DNA from: Paraburkholderia edwinii
GTDB taxonomy: Bacteria; Pseudomonadota; Gammaproteobacteria; Burkholderiales; Burkholderiaceae
Assembly (NCBI RefSeq): GCF_019428685.1
Contig: NZ_CP080096.1
Span: 868,001-932,000, forward strand
DNA: 64,000 bases
Direction of reading: 5' to 3'
In this document: positions 60,024 through 64,000 of the stretch, piece after piece
Position numbering within the stretch: the first letter of the stretch is position 1
How the letters are laid out: each line of letters begins with the position of its first letter
Notes under the pieces: generated by a model
Database searches by the model: none
The model's input: only the letters and a program-made list of their open reading frames with translations
Told to the model about the DNA's origin: nothing
Made by a program: the position numbers and the translations under genes

Positions 60024-60950
60024 TCAGGCGCGGCCCGCGACGATCGCACGCGCCTCGTCGAACGCTTCCGCGAAGCCGAGGTACACGGGCTTGCCGCCCG
60101 TGCGCATGCGCAGAAACAGACGATGCTCGACCTGATATTTGACGTTGCCGATCGCGAGCGCGCCAATCCCGACTGCATCGGGCCGCGCGGCGCCGGCCAA
60201 CGGTTTGCCGTTATCCATCACGTTGACGCCCGCGATGCCTTCGGGCGGCACCGCATTGACGTCGGCGGCGACGCGCATCTGCTGCGCATGCGCGAGGTCC
60301 GCCTGCGCGACGACCTGCACGCCGGCCGCGGCCGAGCCGATCACGACATCGGCTTTCGCGAGCGCGGCATGCAGCGCGTCGGGCGTGCCGGCGCCGATGC
60401 CGCGAGTCGCGATGCTAAAGCGCTGGTTCACTTCGTCGCTGACGCGCTGCGCGCGCGCCGCATCGGAGTGACTCGCGATCGCTACGTTCGCGCCCAGCGA
60501 TGCAAAGAGCGCAGCCGACACGCGCCCGACCGCGCCGGTGCCGCCGAGTATCAGCACCTCTTTGCCGCCGAGGTCTTCGCCGTGCTCGCTTTTCAGCGTC
60601 CGTTCGACAAGCGCGACCAATGCGGCCGACGTCGTATACGCACCGCTCGGGTCCGCGAACACCGACACCTCGAACGGCGGCACCATCGCCTGACGCGCGA
60701 GGTCGAGCATATCGGCGGCGAGCATCACATCGCGCCCGCCGATAAAAATGCCCGTGCGCGATACGCCTTTCGGCCCGCGCGAAAAGATCGCGTCTTGCGT
60801 GAGCTGCACGACGTTGCTCGCGTCGACGTGGCTATATGGCACGACGATCTGATAGCCCGCGTCGGCCGCCATATTGACGTCGAACGGACTCATCTGCGGC
60901 GTGGCCGTGAACATATGCAGGATGTATGGCCTTTCGGTAGCTTCGGACAT
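60024..60950 (-). CDS. mtdB: NAD(P)-dependent methylene-H4MPT dehydrogenase
   Basis: A 308-residue cytoplasmic enzyme oxidising methylene-H4MPT to methenyl-H4MPT. The N-terminus YILHMFTATPQMSPFDVNMAADAGY is characteristic of MtdB. The nucleotide-binding site is VLILGGTGAVGRVSAALFASLGA, and FIGGRDVMLAADML is conserved. Using NAD or NADP cannot be decided from sequence alone, but MtdB proteins accept both. It is 146 bases downstream of mptG. Confidence 0.94.
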   Translation of the reverse strand: MSEATERPYILHMFTATPQMSPFDVNMAADAGYQIVVPYSHVDASNVVQLTQDAIFSRGPKGVSRTGIFIGGRDVMLAADMLDLARQAMVPPFEVSVFADPSGAYTTSAALVALVERTLKSEHGEDLGGKEVLILGGTGAVGRVSAALFASLGANVAIASHSDAARAQRVSDEVNQRFSIATRGIGAGTPDALHAALAKADVVIGSAAAGVQVVAQADLAHAQQMRVAADVNAVPPEGIAGVNVMDNGKPLAGAARPDAVGIGALAIGNVKYQVEHRLFLRMRTGGKPVYLGFAEAFDEARAIVAGRA

Positions 60951-61096
60951 GACAGTGGCTGATATTTAAGGATTAAGGATCGTTTCGGCGTTGCGGGTTT
61001 ACGTGAGGCACGCGAGGCGGTTTGTGCAACGGCAACGGCAGCGGGGCTGCAATGCCGATGTCGCGCTGCGAACGCATGCGCGTCGGTCTCGCTTCG

Positions 61097-62131
61097 TCAT
61101 CCCGCATCGACTTTGCAGTTACGTGTGCGCTCCACGCTAAACGTTGCGCCGCGATTGCGCGCGACGGTCACCGCGCACGTCACAGATGGTTCATCGCGTG
61201 TCGCGGCCCGCGCCGCCGCGAGCGCGCGTTCCGCGGCTTCCGCGCTGCGCACGAACGCGAAGCCGGTCGGCCCCCACGAGGTCTGGCCGATACCGGCCTT
61301 CTGTTCGTCCGCGATCGCCTGCAACGCACGGCCGACCGCGGGGCTCGTGCAGACGCCGCCCTGCACGGGCGCGAAGTATTCGCCGATGGTTTGCTGCACT
61401 GCGCTGATGCCGTCCGCGAACGCGTCGAAGTCCTGTTCGGCGATACCAGGTAAAACACGCATCATCACGAGATGACATAGATGTGCGGCAAGCGCTTGCG
61501 GAAACGGCGGCAACGCAGCGAGGCCACGCCGTTCCTCATCGCCGTGCAGCCCTTCGAGATCGGTGTCGTCGATCAGCACGACGCGCCATGCATCGGGAAA
61601 CGCATGGCGAAACAGCAGCGGCGGCATGTGTGCATCCTGCGGCCGCGCGCCGCGCGCAGGGCCGCCATCGACAATCAGCCCGCCATGATCGAAGCCGAGC
61701 GCGCCGATGCCGGAACGCGCGCCGCGCCCAAGCAGCCGCGCGATCTCATCGCTCGATGCGGGCACGCCGGCGAGCCGCGCGAAGGCGGTGCCGACCGCGA
61801 GCGCGAGCTGCGTACCCGAGCCGAGCCCGCAGTGCGCGCGCGAAGCCTGATCGATATCGACGGCGATCGCCGGACCGCCCCACGCATCGCGCAAACGGTC
61901 GAGATACAGCGCAGCCCGCGCGCGCAGTGCATCATTCGGTGCGCGCGCAACACACGAGCGTTCCGCAAGACGCGCGGTGACACGCGTGCCGCGTCCTTCG
62001 ATTACGAGGCCGATGCTGCCGAACGCGCGCCCGAGCGACGCGCTCGGATCGAGAAAACCCAGATGCAAGCGGGCCGGCGCGTCGACGGTAACCGCCGATA
62101 GCGGCGCGATGTGGTCAGAGTCAATCGGCAT
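61097..62131 (-). CDS. mptG: beta-ribofuranosylaminobenzene 5'-phosphate synthase
   Basis: A 344-residue GHMP-fold enzyme that joins 4-aminobenzoate (or hydroxybenzoate) with PRPP, releasing CO2 and pyrophosphate: the first committed step to the methanopterin skeleton. Seen: VDAPARLHLGFLDPSASLGRAFGSIGLVIEG, the GHMP loop SRAHCGLGSGTQLALAVG, GRGARSGIGALGFDHGGLIVDGG, and QTSWGPTGFAFV. The start at 62131 gives MPIDSDHIAPL; a longer frame upstream reads into the pterin-dehydratase gene and is a shadow. It lies 134 bases after the PCD gene. Confidence 0.93.
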   Translation of the reverse strand: MPIDSDHIAPLSAVTVDAPARLHLGFLDPSASLGRAFGSIGLVIEGRGTRVTARLAERSCVARAPNDALRARAALYLDRLRDAWGGPAIAVDIDQASRAHCGLGSGTQLALAVGTAFARLAGVPASSDEIARLLGRGARSGIGALGFDHGGLIVDGGPARGARPQDAHMPPLLFRHAFPDAWRVVLIDDTDLEGLHGDEERRGLAALPPFPQALAAHLCHLVMMRVLPGIAEQDFDAFADGISAVQQTIGEYFAPVQGGVCTSPAVGRALQAIADEQKAGIGQTSWGPTGFAFVRSAEAAERALAAARAATRDEPSVTCAVTVARNRGATFSVERTRNCKVDAG

Positions 62132-62265
62132 GGCAAGCGTGTCCTTGTCGCGTCGTGGTTCGGACCGGGCCGCGCGCCTGCACCGCGCGCGAGCCAGAAG
62201 AAGCGAAACAGAAGCTGCAAGGCAAAAGCCATACCACGCACGCGAACCCATCGCGTGCTCCGCGT

Positions 62266-62652
62266 CTAGCCTTTCGGTGCGTCGTACTTGATATAGCGGA
62301 AACGCTGATCGTCGGTGGGCGTGCCTTCGAGCGGCCCGCCTTCCTTGCCCGGCTGCCACTGGATCACCTCTTCGATTTTGTTCGCGAGCGCGAAGTCTTT
62401 ATCGGTGATCCCTTTAGCCGTGTGCGTCTTCAGCTTCACGATGACGAATGCATAGGACACGGTCAGGTCCGGGTGATGCCACGCGGCTTCGGCGAGATGG
62501 CCGACCGTGTTGACCAGCATTAACGTGCCTTTCCAGCTTTCGGTTTTGAATTTGCGCCGCAGCCATCCATCTTCCAGATACCAGTGCTGCAATGCACCCT
62601 TAAGACGCTCTTCGACTTCCTGATCTGAATACACTCGCTCGGCTTGTGCCAT
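62266..62652 (-). CDS. phhB: pterin-4a-carbinolamine dehydratase-like protein
   Basis: A 128-residue protein of the PCD/DCoH family. The pterin-binding motif is present as HHPDLTVSYAFVIVKLKTH (canonical HHP then TH); the usual tryptophan in between is replaced. The N-terminal part (DQEVEERLKGALQHWYLEDGWLRRKF) is normal. With no phenylalanine hydroxylase nearby and its place at the head of the H4MPT genes, a role in pterin chemistry for this cofactor is more likely than in aromatic amino acid breakdown. GAGGTC precedes the ATG at 62652; it is divergent from xoxF. Confidence 0.88.
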   Translation of the reverse strand: MAQAERVYSDQEVEERLKGALQHWYLEDGWLRRKFKTESWKGTLMLVNTVGHLAEAAWHHPDLTVSYAFVIVKLKTHTAKGITDKDFALANKIEEVIQWQPGKEGGPLEGTPTDDQRFRYIKYDAPKG

Positions 62653-62964
62653 GACTGACCTCGATTGAATGTGACGTTGTATGTGAAGTTGAAAATGAAG
62701 CGGGGACGCCCTCAATGTATCGCGTATTTGACACAGTATGTATCGTCATCCGAAGCGAAGCGGCACACCTTGACGCCCACATGCGCGGTACACCGAATAA
62801 ACCTCGCGGTCGGCATGGAATATGCGATCAGCCTCCTTATGCATGAGCCGGGCAAAGAATCCGGCTTGGATCTGGTTCGTTACCCGCATCCGGACGGCGC
62901 GGCGGGTGTAGCGCGGTAGCGTTTCATCGTGAGGTGGACGGTTTACCCAATCTGGAGGAGACAC
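62653..62964. other. divergent promoter region between the C1 cofactor genes and xoxF
   Basis: About 312 bases. A sigma-54-like element facing xoxF is at 62811-62826. A corresponding GG-N10-GC for the leftward genes was not found. Small frames (for example 62665-62919) cross the region with no recognisable product. No PQQ or lanthanide-linked riboregulator was recognised. Confidence 0.5.
62811..62826 (+). promoter_or_regulatory. candidate sigma-54 promoter for xoxF
   Basis: CGGCATGGAATATGCG has GGCA in the -24 part and TGC in the -12 part, with GG (62812-62813) and GC (62824-62825) ten bases apart, a fair match to TGGCACG-N4-TTGC. Transcription would begin near 62837, about 128 bases before the xoxF start. 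A matching activator gene lies about 10 kb left, in the same cluster. Confidence 0.42.
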
Positions 62965-64000
62965 ATGAACGTACGCACCCTGGTTCTCGGACTGGCGGTG
63001 GCTGCGGCAACGGCACTGAGTTCATTCTTCGCACACGCCGATCCGCAGCTCGATTCGCTGCTGAAGAACCCATCCAACTGGGCTGCACAGGCGGGCGACT
63101 ATGCCAACCATCGCTACAGCCCGCTCAAGCAGATCAACGAGAGCAACGTCGGCAAGCTGCAGGTCGCGTGGACCATGTCCACCGGCGTGCTACGCGGTCA
63201 CGAAGGCTCGCCGCTCGTGATCGGCGACACGATGTACATCCATTCGCCATTCCCTAACAAGGTGATCGCGATCAACCTGAAGGACAAGACCTTCATCTGG
63301 CAATACGAGCCGAAGCAGGACACGCAGGTTATTTCCGTGATGTGTTGCGACACGGTGAACCGCGGTCTCGCGTATGGCGACGGCAAGATCTTCCTGCAGC
63401 AGGCGGACACGACGCTCGTCGCGCTCAACGCGAAGACCGGCGACGTGGTCTGGTCGGCGAAGAACGGCGATCCGAAAGCGGGTGAAACCAACACCAATGC
63501 GCCGCACGTGTTCGGCGACAAGGTGCTGACCGGCATTTCGGGCGGCGAGTTCGGCGTGCGCGGGCGTCTGATCGCTTACGACATCAAGACCGGCAAGGAG
63601 GTCTGGAAAGCGTACAGCACCGGTCCCGACAATGAGATGCTGCTCGACCCCAACAGTACGATGACGTATGCGGACGGCAAGATGGTGCCCGTCGGCGCGG
63701 ATTCGTCGATCAAGAGCTGGAAGGGCGATCAGTGGAAGCTCGGCGGCGGCACCACATGGGGCTGGTATGCGTGGGATCCGAAGCTCAATCTCGTCTACTA
63801 CGGCACCGGCAACCCCGGGACGTGGAACCCGACGCAACGGCCAGGCGACAACAAGTGGTCGATGTCGATCTTCGCTCGCGACCTGAACACCGGCAAGGCG
63901 AAGTGGGTGTATCAGATGACGCCGCATGACGAGTGGGACTACGACGGCGTGAACGAGATGATCCTCGCGGACCTGCCGGTCAACGGCAAGAACGTGCCGG
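62965..64000 (+). CDS. xoxF: lanthanide-dependent PQQ methanol dehydrogenase, 3'-truncated by window edge
   Basis: The first 345 residues of a periplasmic PQQ alcohol dehydrogenase. The signal peptide ends at about AHA (residue 25). The mature N-terminus [23 protein letters not shown], the vicinal disulfide [10 protein letters not shown] (Cys127-128), and [19 protein letters not shown] are XoxF-type. The decisive motif [12 protein letters not shown] carries the catalytic Asp325 and a second Asp327; the second Asp is the extra ligand that marks lanthanide-dependent XoxF, where calcium-type MxaF has alanine. A strong GGAGGAG precedes the ATG. Its product formaldehyde (or other aldehyde) would feed fae and the divergent H4MPT genes. 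Confidence 0.95.
   Translation, partial: MNVRTLVLGLAVAAATALSSFFAHADPQLDSLLKNPSNWAAQAGDYANHRYSPLKQINESNVGKLQVAWTMSTGVLRGHEGSPLVIGDTMYIHSPFPNKVIAINLKDKTFIWQYEPKQDTQVISVMCCDTVNRGLAYGDGKIFLQQADTTLVALNAKTGDVVWSAKNGDPKAGETNTNAPHVFGDKVLTGISGGEFGVRGRLIAYDIKTGKEVWKAYSTGPDNEMLLDPNSTMTYADGKMVPVGADSSIKSWKGDQWKLGGGTTWGWYAWDPKLNLVYYGTGNPGTWNPTQRPGDNKWSMSIFARDLNTGKAKWVYQMTPHDEWDYDGVNEMILADLPVNGKNVP

Noticed and set aside
59499..60962. 487-codon rightward open frame across mtdB and an ATP-grasp gene
   Set aside because: It is antisense to two well-supported genes and spans their junction; composition is shadow-like.

Overview
The window is GC-rich proteobacterial chromosome. Gene content points to the Burkholderiales, most likely Paraburkholderia or a close relative. 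The clues are a lanthanide-type methanol dehydrogenase (xoxF) divergent from a tetrahydromethanopterin (H4MPT) C1 gene cluster that includes an archaeal-type DmrB flavoprotein, many LysR regulators paired with MFS transporters, and typical Burkholderia envelope genes. No rRNA, tRNA, insertion sequence, prophage or CRISPR array was recognised. The genus is inferred, not proven.

Layout. 1-3260: end of a serine hydrolase-DUF302 fusion, then a polar amino-acid-type ABC importer whose binding-protein gene carries a one-base frameshift and which has no ATPase gene beside it. 3282-4453: a two-gene holin/endolysin cassette with no other phage genes. 4759-11196: DMT exporter, acetoacetate decarboxylase, AhpD-like protein, lipoprotein, CBS protein and L-lactate permease. 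11262-17275: an apparent catabolic block with a divergent LysR gene, an SDR, a DapA-family aldolase, a chemoreceptor and an MFS uptake protein. 17316-21455: cytochrome c, diacylglycerol kinase, a phosphoethanolamine-transferase-like protein and a cardiolipin synthase (membrane and lipopolysaccharide remodelling). 22769-25125: a Tat-exported thiamine-diphosphate enzyme with its own cytochrome c. 28411-32107: an arsenic operon (arsR-arsI-arsC-acr3-MFS) with a clear operator. 32187-42642: regulator/transporter pairs, including a nimR-nimT-like pair, plus an old yellow enzyme and a berberine-bridge-type oxidase. 42699-49183: poorly characterised envelope proteins, among them a DUF2092 / tandem-repeat / DUF4239 gene run, and a lower-GC stretch carrying a SymE toxin gene.

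49281-64000 is the C1 region. XoxF oxidises methanol or other alcohols in the periplasm. Fae, MtdB and Mch carry formaldehyde to formyl-H4MPT in the cytoplasm. MptG, the DHPS-like DUF6513 protein, FolB, DmrB, two ATP-grasp proteins, a CitG-like protein and a pterin dehydratase probably make or finish the cofactor. A sigma-54 activator gene sits inside the cluster, and sigma-54-like -24/-12 elements lie before folB and xoxF. The formyltransferase/hydrolase complex (fhc) is not in the window.

The stretches most worth testing as undescribed systems are the exported ThDP enzyme/cytochrome pair, the DUF2092-repeat-DUF4239 genes, the orphan holin/endolysin pair, and the small secreted protein beside fae.
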